64,000 nucleotides of DNA, taken from contig NZ_FQVN01000009.1 in assembly GCF_900129375.1 (NCBI RefSeq), positions 62,001-126,000 on the forward strand. Direction: 5' to 3'. Below the pieces are notes generated by a model. That model saw nothing but the letters and a program-made list of their open reading frames with translations. It was not told where the DNA came from and searched no databases. Each line of letters begins with the position of its first letter. Position 1 is the first letter of the stretch. Of the stretch, positions 54,698 through 63,149 are shown piece after piece. This DNA comes from Streptoalloteichus hindustanus (lineage in GTDB: Bacteria; Actinomycetota; Actinomycetes; Mycobacteriales; Pseudonocardiaceae). The translations under genes and the position numbers were made by a program.

Positions 54698-55558
54698 ATG
54701 CAGCGACGCAGTGTCGGCGGCGTGCCCGTGTCCGAGATCGGCCTCGGCGCGATGCCGCTGTCCGTGAACGGCCGCCCGGACCGGCAGCGGGCGACCGACA
54801 CCGTCCACGCCGCCCTGGAGGTCGGGATCACGCTGGTCGACACCGCCGACGCCTACTCGCTGGGCGCCGACGACTTCGGGCACAACGAGGAGCTGGTCGC
54901 CGAGGCGCTGCACAACCACCCACTGGGCGTGGACGTGCTGGTGGCCACCAAGGGCGGGCACACCAGGGGCGCCGACGGCTCGTGGGAGCTGGACGGCCGG
55001 CCCGAGCACCTGGTGGCCGCGTGCGAGGCGTCGCTGCGCCGGCTCGGCCTGGAGGCGGTCGGGCTCTACCAGTTGCACCGCCCCGACCCGAAGGTGCCCT
55101 TCGCCGAGTCGGTCGGCGCGCTCGCCGAGCTGCTCGACGCCGGCAAGATCCGGCTCGCCGGGGTGTCCAACGTGGACGTCGACCAGATCCGGGAGGCCAA
55201 CGCGGTGCTGGGCGGGCGCCTGGCCGCCGTGCAGAACGAGTTCTCGCCGCGGTTCCGGGGCAGTGAGCCGGAGTTGCGGTTGTGCGCGGAGCTGGGGATC
55301 GCGTTCCTGCCGTGGGGTCCGTTCGGCGGCATCGACGAGGCCGGGGAGCTGGGCCGGCGGCACGCGGCGTTCGCGGAGGTGGCCCGGCGGCACCGGGTCA
55401 GCCCGCACCGGGTGTGCCTGGCCTGGCTGCTCGCGAAGGCGCCGGTCGTCATCCCGATCCCCGGTTCCACGCGTCCCGAGACCGTCCTGGACTCCGCGGC
55501 GGCGGCGGAGCTCCGGTTGACCCCCGAGGAGATCGCGGCGTTGGACTCCCCGGCGTGA
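54698..55558 (+). CDS. Aldo/keto reductase
   Basis: 286 aa. The (beta/alpha)8 AKR fold has the catalytic tetrad visible: Asp and Tyr in LVDTADAYSLG, Lys in VLVATKGGHTRG, His in LYQLHRPDP. GIAFLPWGPFGGI and VVIPIPGSTRPETV bind NADPH. Substrate unknown. GAGGAGGAGCG is just upstream of the ATG. The stop overlaps the next gene as GTGA, so the P-loop protein is co-translated. Confidence 0.93.
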   Translation: MQRRSVGGVPVSEIGLGAMPLSVNGRPDRQRATDTVHAALEVGITLVDTADAYSLGADDFGHNEELVAEALHNHPLGVDVLVATKGGHTRGADGSWELDGRPEHLVAACEASLRRLGLEAVGLYQLHRPDPKVPFAESVGALAELLDAGKIRLAGVSNVDVDQIREANAVLGGRLAAVQNEFSPRFRGSEPELRLCAELGIAFLPWGPFGGIDEAGELGRRHAAFAEVARRHRVSPHRVCLAWLLAKAPVVIPIPGSTRPETVLDSAAAAELRLTPEEIAALDSPA

Positions 55559-56193
55559 CCCCGCCACCGAAGCTGTGCCCCAAGGTGATCCTGGAGGGCA
55601 CCCGGCTGACGGGGAAGACCGACCTCGCGTTCGCGCTCAACGAGCACCCCCGGGTGGTCGGGCCCCGGCGTTACCGCTACCACTCGCCGCTGGTGTCCGC
55701 GGAGTGGTGCGGCTTCACGAACCGGCCGTGGGGCCGCGGCCTGATCAACTTCGAGCCGGCGGAGGAGGAGCTGGCGCTGGAGACCTACCGCACCTGGGCG
55801 CGGATGTTCGAGCTCCAGCGGTACTACTCCTGGATCGTCGACCGGTTCCACCTGTCCACGCAGGCGTTCCAGGCGCGCGCCGGGCGGCGCTACGACTTCG
55901 GGTGGCTGGAGGACCGGTTGCGCCCGCTGAACTTCGGGCTGGTGTTGTGCGTCCGCGACCCGGACACGTTTCCCGAGGCCCGACTGGAGCGGCTCGCGGT
56001 CTCCGGGAACCCGGCGCAGTACGACGACCTGTCGGTGTTCGTGCGGGAGCAGGAGGAGCTGCGCGCCCTGGCGGCGCGGAGCACCCTGCCGGTGCTGGAG
56101 CTGGAGGTGTCCCGGCGGTCCGTGGCGGAGCTGGCGGACGTCGTGGCCGACTGGCTGGCCGAGAACGACCTGCTCGGGCTGCGCGACGAGTGA
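55555..56193 (+). CDS. P-loop nucleotide-kinase-like protein
   Basis: 212 aa from GTG 55555 (GTGA overlap with the reductase). A P-loop ILEGTRLTGKTDLAFAL (G15-T22) begins the domain. SWIVDRFHLSTQAFQ resembles the DR(Y/F)H box of thymidylate/deoxynucleoside kinases, and LVLCVRDPDTFPEARLERL follows. LID-type Arg positions are not obvious. It could be a nucleoside/nucleotide kinase or a related phosphotransferase. Its operon partner is an aldo/keto reductase; no substrate is evident. Confidence 0.75.
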   Translation: MTPPPKLCPKVILEGTRLTGKTDLAFALNEHPRVVGPRRYRYHSPLVSAEWCGFTNRPWGRGLINFEPAEEELALETYRTWARMFELQRYYSWIVDRFHLSTQAFQARAGRRYDFGWLEDRLRPLNFGLVLCVRDPDTFPEARLERLAVSGNPAQYDDLSVFVREQEELRALAARSTLPVLELEVSRRSVAELADVVADWLAENDLLGLRDE

Positions 56194-56440
56194 GAGCGCC
56201 CGCGATGGGCGCGCTGCGGCCCGGAACCCCGTAATCCATAAGCGGAAACCCGCTCGCCGGCGCCAGCGGTGCGCCCGGGTGATCCACCCTTCAACGATCT
56301 TGCCGGGCCCGTGTGAGCTGGGTCGCGGGTGGCCCCCTCACCCCGGATAACCACCGGTCGGATGAGTAGGCTGCCGAGAGGTTGCCGACCGGCGGCCGCG
56401 ACGACGCGGCGGGAGACGCCGCGCATCCTGGAGGAGGAAC

Positions 56441-57067
56441 GTGCGAGCACTGCGCTGCGTGGTGTCGGCCCTGCTCGCCGGGCTGTTGCTGGCGTCCTGC
56501 GGTGACGCGGGCCCCGCTCCGACCGGCGCCACGACGACGAGCACGCCCCCGCTCAAGGCGGCCGCCTTCCCCTCGCCGCTGGACGCGCCCAAGCAGAACC
56601 TCGTCGACCTCCAGGGCCGGCCGTTCGACTTCGGCCAGCGCCTGCGCGACCGGGTCACCCTGCTGTACTTCGGCTACGCCAACTGCCCCGACGTCTGCCC
56701 GACCACGATGGGCGACATCTCGCAGGCGATGCGCGGGCTCGACGAGGGGCAGCGGAAGCGGGTCCAGGTCGTGATGGTCACCTCCGACCCGGCCAGGGAC
56801 ACCCCGGAGGCGTTCGGGACCTGGCTGCGCCAGTTCGGCCCGGACTTCGTCGGCCTGACCGGGAAGATCGACGACATCGTCGCCGCCGCGCACTCCGTGA
56901 ACATCGGCATCGAGCCGCCGAAGACCGACGCCGGCGGCGACTACGAGGTCACGCACGGCGCGCAGGTCCTGCTCTTCACGCCGGACGGGAAGGGCGCCGG
57001 CTACTACCGCAGCGGCACCAGCTCGGCCGACATGCTGAGCGACCTGCGCACGCTTCTCAACCGTTGA
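56441..57067 (+). CDS. Sco-family copper chaperone lipoprotein
   Basis: 208 aa from GTG 56441 after GGAGGAGGA. The signal peptide ends at lipobox LLASC (~20). The thioredoxin-like Sco domain has VTLLYFGYANCPDVCPTTMGD with the copper-binding CPDVC, VQVVMVTSDPARDTPEAF, and YEVTHGAQVLLFTPDGK with the conserved His. Sco proteins load copper into cytochrome oxidase CuA or other cuproenzymes at the outer membrane face. First of three genes with a PCuAC chaperone and a DyP peroxidase. Confidence 0.94.
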   Translation: MRALRCVVSALLAGLLLASCGDAGPAPTGATTTSTPPLKAAAFPSPLDAPKQNLVDLQGRPFDFGQRLRDRVTLLYFGYANCPDVCPTTMGDISQAMRGLDEGQRKRVQVVMVTSDPARDTPEAFGTWLRQFGPDFVGLTGKIDDIVAAAHSVNIGIEPPKTDAGGDYEVTHGAQVLLFTPDGKGAGYYRSGTSSADMLSDLRTLLNR

Positions 57068-57086
57068 CCGGAAGGAGAACCCACCC

Positions 57087-57728
57087 ATGGCGCACGCCAG
57101 AACCCGGCTGGCCCCGCTGGTGGCCGCGGCGGCCGTGGCGGCCGGCGCGTTGCTCACCGCGTGCAGCAACAGCGAGGAAGCCAGCACGCTGACCACCACG
57201 GTCACCCCGCCCAGGGCCACGAGGTCGGTCGCCGACCCGAGCGGGACGGCGCCCGCGCCCGCGCTGGCCAGCGCCACCGCGGACACCCTCCAGATCAGCG
57301 GCGGGTGGGTGAAGCTGCCGCCGAAGAAGGACGTCACGGCCGGCTACCTCAAGCTGCGCAACGCCGGCCCCGCGGCCGACGCCCTGGTCGGCGTGACCAC
57401 CGACGTCGCCACCAAGGCCGAGCTGCACACCATGCAGCCCACCGGCAACGGCGCCGAGAAGATGGTGCAGGTCAACGAGATCCCGCTGCCGCCGGGACAG
57501 GAGATCGAACTGCGCTCCGGTGGGCTGCACCTCATGCTGGTTGGCATGAAGAAGGACCTCGTCGCCGGTGAGCAGGTCCCGGTCGAGCTGGCCTTCGCCA
57601 GCGGGAAGAAGGTTCCGCTGCGGCTCCCGGTGCTCTCGCCGGAGCAGGCGCCGCGGGGTTCCCAGCAGACGCCGTCCGGCGGGGCGGCGACGCCTTCGGC
57701 GGGTGGCAGCGGGCATGGCGGGCACTGA
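57087..57728 (+). CDS. Periplasmic-type PCuAC copper chaperone lipoprotein
   Basis: 213 aa. Lipobox LLTAC at ~25; ISGGWVKLPPKKDVTAGYLKL starts the cupredoxin-like domain. KAELHTMQ and GGLHLMLVGMKKDL supply the His/Met copper ligands (H-M-x~10-M...H-x-M pattern). A Gly/Ser/His tail (GGSGHGGH) may bind metal. It corresponds to ECuC of Streptomyces, placed between Sco and DtpA. The stop is 14 nt past the start of the peroxidase gene, so the genes overlap. Confidence 0.92.
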   Translation: MAHARTRLAPLVAAAAVAAGALLTACSNSEEASTLTTTVTPPRATRSVADPSGTAPAPALASATADTLQISGGWVKLPPKKDVTAGYLKLRNAGPAADALVGVTTDVATKAELHTMQPTGNGAEKMVQVNEIPLPPGQEIELRSGGLHLMLVGMKKDLVAGEQVPVELAFASGKKVPLRLPVLSPEQAPRGSQQTPSGGAATPSAGGSGHGGH

Positions 57729-59016
57729 CGAGCCCTCGGCCGCGGCCGAGCAGCCGGCGACTCGGCAGAGCCCGCCCGTGGTGGGCCGCCGCCGGCTGTT
57801 CGGCCTGCTCGGCGCCGCCGGCGTGACCGGCGTGGCGCTGGGCGGCTCCGCCGGGGCGGGGATCACCGCCTCGCGCCTCGCGCCGGAGGCGGCGCCAGCG
57901 GCGGCCCAGCCCTCGTCCGCGCCCGCGCCGGCCGCCGCCGACCCCCGCCGCCAGCCGGGGGTCGCCACCCCCCTTCCGGCCCAGCTCCGGATGCTCGCCT
58001 TCGATCTCGACCCGGCCGTCGCCGACCGCCGCGACCGCCGCGCCCTCGCCACCGTGCTCACCGGGTGGCGCCGGCTCGCCGAACGGCTCCGCGCCGGCGA
58101 ACTCGCCCGCGAGGCCGAGGCGCTGCCGATGGCCGGGCTGCCGACCGAGAACGCCACCCTCACCATCGGGTTCGGCCCGAGCCTGCTGACCAGGCTCGGC
58201 CTGGACGCCCAGCGCCCGGAGGCGCTCGCCGACCTGCCGGTGTTCCCCGGCGACCAGCTCGACCCCGCGCGCTGCGGCGGCGACGTGCTCGTGCAGGTGT
58301 GCGCCGAGGACGAGCTGGTGGCCAGCGGCGTCGCCGACCTGGTGCGCAGGCAGGCCGCCGGCGTGCTGCGCCCGCGCTGGTCCCAGAACGGTTTCCGCGC
58401 GCTGAACGCCGCGCCGCAGCCCAATCCCCCGGCTCGCAACCTGATGGGCCAGGTCGACGGGATCAACAACCCGCAGCCGGGCAGCGGTCTGTTCGACACC
58501 ACGGTGTGGGTGCCGGAGTGGGAACGTCCACAGTGGATGGTGAACGGGACCTACCTGGTGGTGCGGCGGATCAGGATGCTGCTCGACGAGTGGTACGCGC
58601 TGCCGGTGGACCGCCGCGACGAGGTGATCGGCCGGCACACCGGCTCCGGCGCGCCACTGGGCCGCCAGTCGCTGACCGACCAGATCGACCTGGTCGCCAA
58701 GCGGCCGGACGGCCAGCCGCACATCCCCCGGGACGCCCACGTCCGCGTGTCCAACCCGAGCACCAACGGCGGCGCGCGGATGTTCCGCCGCCCGTTCAAC
58801 TACGACGACGGCGCCCGTCCTGACGGGACACGCGACGCCGGGCTGCTGTTCCTCGCCTTCCAGGCGGACCCGCGGCGCGGGTTCGTGCCGGTGATGCGCA
58901 GCATGGCCACCGGCGGCGACGCGCTCAACCGCTTCATCGTGCACGAGGCGAGCGCGTTGTTCGCCATTCCACCGGCCGGCGACGGCTACGTGGGCCAGCC
59001 GCTCCTCGAAGGCTGA
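57715..59016 (+). CDS. Tat-exported DyP-type heme peroxidase
   Basis: 433 aa from ATG 57715. The twin-arginine signal VVGRRRLFGLLGAAGVTG is near residue 22. DyP motifs: LMGQVDGINNPQP (GXXDG with the catalytic Asp), DAHVRVSNPS with the proximal heme His, and RMFRRPFNYDDG with the distal Arg. The family oxidises dyes and other substrates with peroxide after Tat export. The Sco-PCuAC-DyP order resembles the Streptomyces sco-ecuC-dtpA locus, where DtpA works with copper enzymes in development. Confidence 0.94.
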   Translation: MAGTDEPSAAAEQPATRQSPPVVGRRRLFGLLGAAGVTGVALGGSAGAGITASRLAPEAAPAAAQPSSAPAPAAADPRRQPGVATPLPAQLRMLAFDLDPAVADRRDRRALATVLTGWRRLAERLRAGELAREAEALPMAGLPTENATLTIGFGPSLLTRLGLDAQRPEALADLPVFPGDQLDPARCGGDVLVQVCAEDELVASGVADLVRRQAAGVLRPRWSQNGFRALNAAPQPNPPARNLMGQVDGINNPQPGSGLFDTTVWVPEWERPQWMVNGTYLVVRRIRMLLDEWYALPVDRRDEVIGRHTGSGAPLGRQSLTDQIDLVAKRPDGQPHIPRDAHVRVSNPSTNGGARMFRRPFNYDDGARPDGTRDAGLLFLAFQADPRRGFVPVMRSMATGGDALNRFIVHEASALFAIPPAGDGYVGQPLLEG

Positions 59017-59062
59017 CCCGACGCCGTTCCGGTCCCCCGACTCGGACCGCGCCACCGAGAAC

Positions 59063-59106
59063 GCCGAAGCGGGTCCCGTCCACATCGGACAGGACCCGCT
59101 TCCGGC
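59063..59106. terminator. Terminator hairpin between DyP gene and permease gene
   Basis: GCCGAAGCGGGTCC (59063-59076) pairs with 59092-59106 with one bulged base. Shared by convergent genes. Confidence 0.7.
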
Positions 59107-59139
59107 GTGATCAGCGTCAGCGTGATCCGTGGGCCGGGG

Positions 59140-60660
59140 TCAGCCGCCGGCGATCTCCGTGCCCTCCCGCTGCCGGCGCGCCAGCACCGAATGCGTTCGC
59201 CCGTAGGCGAAGTAGACGACCACGCCGGCGACCATCCACAGTCCGAACCGGACCCAGGTCATCACCGTGAGGTTCAGCATCAGCCACACGCAGGTGAGGA
59301 TCGCCAGGATCGGCACCACCGGCACCCACGGGGTGCGGAACGCGCGCGGCAGGTCGGGGCGGGTCCTGCGCAGCACCAGCACGCCGGCGGAGACCAGCAC
59401 GAAGGCGAACAACGTGCCGACGTTGACCATCTCCTCCAGCTTCGTGGCCGGGAAGAAGCCCGCGGCGACGGCCACCACGGCGGCCACCAGGACCGTGGCC
59501 CGCACCGGGGTGCCGTGCTGGCCGGTGCGCGCGAGACCGCGCGGCACGAGGCCGTCGCGGGACATGGCGAACAGCACCCGGGTCTGGCCCAGCAGCAGCA
59601 CCATGACCACCGTGGTCAGGCCGGCGAGCGCGCCGACCGCGATGATCTTCGCGGCCCAGTCCACGCCGTGCGCGGCGAACGCGGTGGCCAGGTTGGCCTT
59701 CTGCTTCGTCCCGTCCGGCAACGTCTTCGTGGCCAGGTCCTTGTAGGACTGCATCCCGGTCAGCACGAAGGACACCGCGACGTAGAGCACGGTCACGATC
59801 GACAGGGAGCCGATGATGCCGCGCGGGATGGCGCGCTGCGGGTTGCGGGTCTCCTCGGCGGTGGTCGCCACGATGTCGAAGCCGATGAAGGCGAAGAACA
59901 CGATGGACGCGCCGGCCAGCAGGCCGTAGACGCCGAAGTGGCTGGTCTCCCCGCCCAGGATCAGGGAGACGAGGGACTGGTCGAGCCCGGTGTGGCCGGC
60001 GCTGGCCTCGGCGGCCGGCGGCACGAACGGCTTGTAGTTGTCGGTGTTGACGTAGCCGATGCCGAGCACGATGACGAACAGCACCACCGCGACCTTGATC
60101 GCCGTGATCACCTGGCTGACCCGCGAGGACAGCTTGGTGCCGATCGCGAGCAGCAGGCAGAGCACGCCGACGAGCAGCACCGCGCCCCAGTCGAAATCGA
60201 TCCCGCCGATGTGCACCACGGTCGGCACCCGCACGCCGAACAACGTCGTCGTCTGGTCCAGGTACCCCGACCAGCCCTTCGCGACCACGGCGGCGGCCAA
60301 CGCGAACTCCAGCACCAGGTCCCAGCCGAGGATCCAGGCGACGAACTCGCCGAAGGTCGCGTAGGAGAAGGTGTAGGCGCTGCCCGCCGCCGGAACCGTC
60401 GAGGCGAACTCCGCGTAGCACAACGCGGCGAGCCCGCACGCGATGGCGGCGAAGACGAACGACAGCGAGACGGCGGGACCGGCGACGTCACCCGCCGTGC
60501 TCGCCGCCACCGTGAAGATGCCCGCTCCGACCACGACCGCGACCCCGAAGACCGTGAGGTCCCACGCCGTGAGGTCCTTCCGAAGTCGCGTGTCGGGTTC
60601 GTCGGTGTCCGCGATGGACTGCTCGACGGACTTGGTGCGCCAAAGTCCTGTGCCCGGCAC
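59140..60660 (-). CDS. APC-family amino acid permease
   Basis: 506 aa from GTG 60660, after AGGAGGG. About twelve to thirteen membrane helices are visible. LTVFGVAVVVGAGIFTVAAS (first helix with the GxGIF substrate motif), CYAEFASTVPAAGSAYTFSY, FFAFIGFDIVATTAEETRNPQ and GQTRVLFAMSRDGLVP are typical of cationic amino-acid (CAT/YfnA-like) APC transporters. It lies in the M. tuberculosis Rv3253c position. Substrate is likely a basic or neutral amino acid. A near-palindrome GTCCGATTAACGGAC is upstream. Confidence 0.93.
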   Translation of the reverse strand: MPGTGLWRTKSVEQSIADTDEPDTRLRKDLTAWDLTVFGVAVVVGAGIFTVAASTAGDVAGPAVSLSFVFAAIACGLAALCYAEFASTVPAAGSAYTFSYATFGEFVAWILGWDLVLEFALAAAVVAKGWSGYLDQTTTLFGVRVPTVVHIGGIDFDWGAVLLVGVLCLLLAIGTKLSSRVSQVITAIKVAVVLFVIVLGIGYVNTDNYKPFVPPAAEASAGHTGLDQSLVSLILGGETSHFGVYGLLAGASIVFFAFIGFDIVATTAEETRNPQRAIPRGIIGSLSIVTVLYVAVSFVLTGMQSYKDLATKTLPDGTKQKANLATAFAAHGVDWAAKIIAVGALAGLTTVVMVLLLGQTRVLFAMSRDGLVPRGLARTGQHGTPVRATVLVAAVVAVAAGFFPATKLEEMVNVGTLFAFVLVSAGVLVLRRTRPDLPRAFRTPWVPVVPILAILTCVWLMLNLTVMTWVRFGLWMVAGVVVYFAYGRTHSVLARRQREGTEIAGG

Positions 60661-60751
60661 GAGTGCCCTCCTGTCGTGGTCCGGATCACGTACGAACGAG
60701 GGAACACCCTAGCCGGCCTGTAGTGATGTTTCGCACCCAGTCCCTGGGAAC

Positions 60752-60819
60752 CGTCCGATTAACGGACACTCCGCCGGCGCAAATCGGGTGAGGTGTCCGA
60801 TAAACGGACACCTCACCCG
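60752..60819. promoter_or_regulatory. Pair of near-identical GTCCG-N5-CGGAC palindromes
   Basis: GTCCG-ATTAA-CGGACAC occurs near 60753-60769 and GTCCG-ATAAA-CGGACAC near 60795-60811. The right one is the core of a longer 15-bp-arm hairpin (60785-60799 / 60805-60819) just past the cation-transporter stop, likely its terminator. The left one is about 90 bp upstream of the permease start and may be an operator. Confidence 0.55.
60785..60819 (-). terminator. Hairpin after the cation diffusion facilitator gene
   Basis: CGGGTGAGGTGTCCG, loop ATAAA, CGGACACCTCACCCG: 15-bp perfect stem, 6 nt beyond the stop at 60826. Confidence 0.75.
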
Positions 60820-60825
60820 GTCGGC

Positions 60826-61752
60826 TCAGCCGTTCGTCGTGAGCCGATCGCGGTACAGGTCGGGTTCCAGGTAGATGAGCCGCGCCTCCGGAACCCGGGC
60901 GCGCACCCGGGTCTCCGCGTCGTCGATCGCCTGGGCCACGTCCTCCACGGACAGCCCCGGCACCATGGCCACCTTCGCCGCGACCAGCAGCTCCTCCGGC
61001 CCGAGGTACTGCGTCCGGATGTGGATCACCCGGTCCACCCGGCCCGCCTCCAGGGCGTCGGAGATGACGGAGAGCACGTCCGGCGTGACGCCCTCGCCGA
61101 TCAGCAGGCTCTTGGTCTCCACGATCAGCGTGATCGCGATCAGGCCCAGCAGGACGCCGATGCACAGCGTGCCGATCCCGTCCCAGACCGGGTCGCCGGT
61201 GGCCAGCGTCAGGCCGACGCCACCGAGCGCGAGCACCAGGCCGAACAACGCGCCCGCGTCCTCCAGCAGCACGACCGGCAGTTCGGGCGTCTTGGCCTGC
61301 CGGATGAACTGGACCCAGCTCGCCCCACCCTTGAGCTCGCGGGACTCGACGATCGCCGTCCGGAAGCTCCACGCCTCCAACGCGATGGCGACCACCAGGA
61401 TCACCACGGCGACCACCGGGTTGTGCAGCGGCTCCGGGTGCTCGATCTTGTGGATGCCCTCGTAGACGGCGAACACCGAGCCCAGGGTGAACAACAGCAG
61501 GGCGACGACGAAGGAGTAGAAGAACCGCTCCCTGCCGTAGCCGAACGGGTGCGCCGCCGTCGCCGCGCGCCGCGACTTCTTCCGCCCCAGCAGCAACAGT
61601 CCCTGGTTCGAGGTGTCCGCCACCGAGTGCACGGCCTCGGCCAGCATCGACGACGACCCGGTGACCGCGAAGCCGACGAACTTGGCGACCGCGATGCCCG
61701 CGTTGGCCAGCAACGCGGCGACGATCGCCCGCGCACCGCCTCCTGCAGCCAC
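60826..61752 (-). CDS. Cation diffusion facilitator (ZnT9-like CDF)
   Basis: 308 aa from GTG 61752. Six membrane segments begin IVAALLANAGIAVAKFVGF. The metal site HSVAD lies in AEAVHSVADTSNQ, and the second site is LLEDAGALFGLVLAL, with the LEDxxA pattern of the ZnT9-like branch. A cytoplasmic C-terminal domain follows from ~210 (DVLSVISDALEAG, PGLSVEDVAQAIDDAE). It exports divalent metals such as Zn, Fe or Mn; the metal cannot be deduced. Confidence 0.93.
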   Translation of the reverse strand: MAAGGGARAIVAALLANAGIAVAKFVGFAVTGSSSMLAEAVHSVADTSNQGLLLLGRKKSRRAATAAHPFGYGRERFFYSFVVALLLFTLGSVFAVYEGIHKIEHPEPLHNPVVAVVILVVAIALEAWSFRTAIVESRELKGGASWVQFIRQAKTPELPVVLLEDAGALFGLVLALGGVGLTLATGDPVWDGIGTLCIGVLLGLIAITLIVETKSLLIGEGVTPDVLSVISDALEAGRVDRVIHIRTQYLGPEELLVAAKVAMVPGLSVEDVAQAIDDAETRVRARVPEARLIYLEPDLYRDRLTTNG

Positions 61753-61898
61753 GACTACTCCTCAGTGTGTCTCGGGGCCTCGCGGCCGCCGTGCCCGGAT
61801 TGTCGGAGTGACCCTAGAACAGGACCAGCCGTTTCTCCGGTCGATCGGCCGGATGAGCACTGTGGACACAGCTCACAGGACCGGCGGCGGGACGGTCG

Positions 61899-63149
61899 TC
61901 AGGACACCCCCGCCGTGGCGCGGAAGAGCTGGACCCGGCCGCTCGCGGCGAGGTCGACCGGCTGGACGAGCACCGGAGGGTCCCCGGCCGCCACCCACAC
62001 CGACTGGCCCCTGACCACCTCGATCTCCCGGCCGTCGGCCGTCGTCAGCCGGGCTCGGCCGTGGGCGCACAGCAGGATCTGCGGCCCGGCCGAGTCGATC
62101 CACTCGCCCTCGGCGTCGTCGCCCTCGGCGGAGCCGCCCACCGACCAGTCCAAAGTGGACAGATGGAACTCCGGAGCCGGAGTCCGGTACGCGGTCTGGT
62201 GTCCCACGACGTCGCCCCGCAGCACCGGCACGTCCCCGCAGCGGAAGTCCAGCACCCGCAACAACTCCGGCACGTCGACGTGCTTCGGCGTCAGCCCGCC
62301 CCTGAGCACGTTGTCGGAGTTCGCCATGATTTCCACGCCGGTGCCGTGCAGGTAGGCGTGCAGGTTCCCGGCCGGCAGGTAGATCGCCTCGCCCGGGTGG
62401 AGCACGATCCGGTTCAGCAACAGCGCGGCGAGCACCCCGGCGTCGCCCGGGTACGCCTCGGCCAGCTCCAACGCGCTGCGGCACTCGCGGTCGAACGGGC
62501 CGTGCTCCTTCAGGTGCGCCACGCAGCCGTCCAGCACCTGCGGCACCAGCTTGTCCAGCGCCGGCTGCGGCAGGGTGATCCAGGTCGTGAACAGGGCGCG
62601 CAGCCCGTCGGCGTCCGGCTGGGCCGCGAGCAGCTCGATGTGCGCGCGCAGCGCCGGCACCTCCAGCGACTTCAACAACTCCAGCGTGCGGTGGGCGTCC
62701 CGGAACCCGGCCAGCGCGTGGAACTCGGTGAGCGCGCAGATCAGCTCGGGCTTGTGGTTGGGGTCCTTGTAGTTGCGGTTCGGCGCGTCCAGCGGGATGC
62801 CGGCCGCCTCCTCCCTGGCGAACCCCTCCGCGGCCTGGGCGGCCGACGGGTGGGCCTGCAGGCTCAACGGCTCCTCGGCGGCCAGCACCTTCATCAGGAA
62901 CGGCAACCGGTTGCCCCAGCGGTCCGCGCAGTCCGAGCCGAGCTGGCCCTCCGGGTCCTCGGTCAGCCGGTCCAGCAGCGAGACCTCCGAACCGTCCGCG
63001 CCGACCAGCAGGGACGGGTCGGCCGGGTGCGCGCCCAGCCACAGCTCCGCCTCGGGATGCGGCGCCGGCACCGGGCGCCCGAGCAGGTCGGCGATCGCGG
63101 TACGCGACCCCCACGCGTAGGGGCGCACCGCGTTGCGCAGCAGATCCAC
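61899..63149 (-). CDS. manA: Mannose-6-phosphate isomerase, class I
   Basis: 416 aa from GTG 63149, chosen because NAVRPYAWGSRTAIADLLGR then matches the family N-terminus; 63185 is the alternative. HPEAELWLGAHPADPS, LPFLMKVLAAEEPLSLQAHPS (metal His), PNHKPELICAL and LHPGEAIYLPAGNLHAYLHGTGVEIMANSDNVLRGG form the zinc and substrate site. It interconverts fructose-6-P and mannose-6-P for mannosylated glycoconjugates. The next upstream gene on the strand is the SIS-type gene at 63889 (Rv3256c order), separated by an unusual 739-bp repeat-rich gap. Confidence 0.95.
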   Translation of the reverse strand: MDLLRNAVRPYAWGSRTAIADLLGRPVPAPHPEAELWLGAHPADPSLLVGADGSEVSLLDRLTEDPEGQLGSDCADRWGNRLPFLMKVLAAEEPLSLQAHPSAAQAAEGFAREEAAGIPLDAPNRNYKDPNHKPELICALTEFHALAGFRDAHRTLELLKSLEVPALRAHIELLAAQPDADGLRALFTTWITLPQPALDKLVPQVLDGCVAHLKEHGPFDRECRSALELAEAYPGDAGVLAALLLNRIVLHPGEAIYLPAGNLHAYLHGTGVEIMANSDNVLRGGLTPKHVDVPELLRVLDFRCGDVPVLRGDVVGHQTAYRTPAPEFHLSTLDWSVGGSAEGDDAEGEWIDSAGPQILLCAHGRARLTTADGREIEVVRGQSVWVAAGDPPVLVQPVDLAASGRVQLFRATAGVS

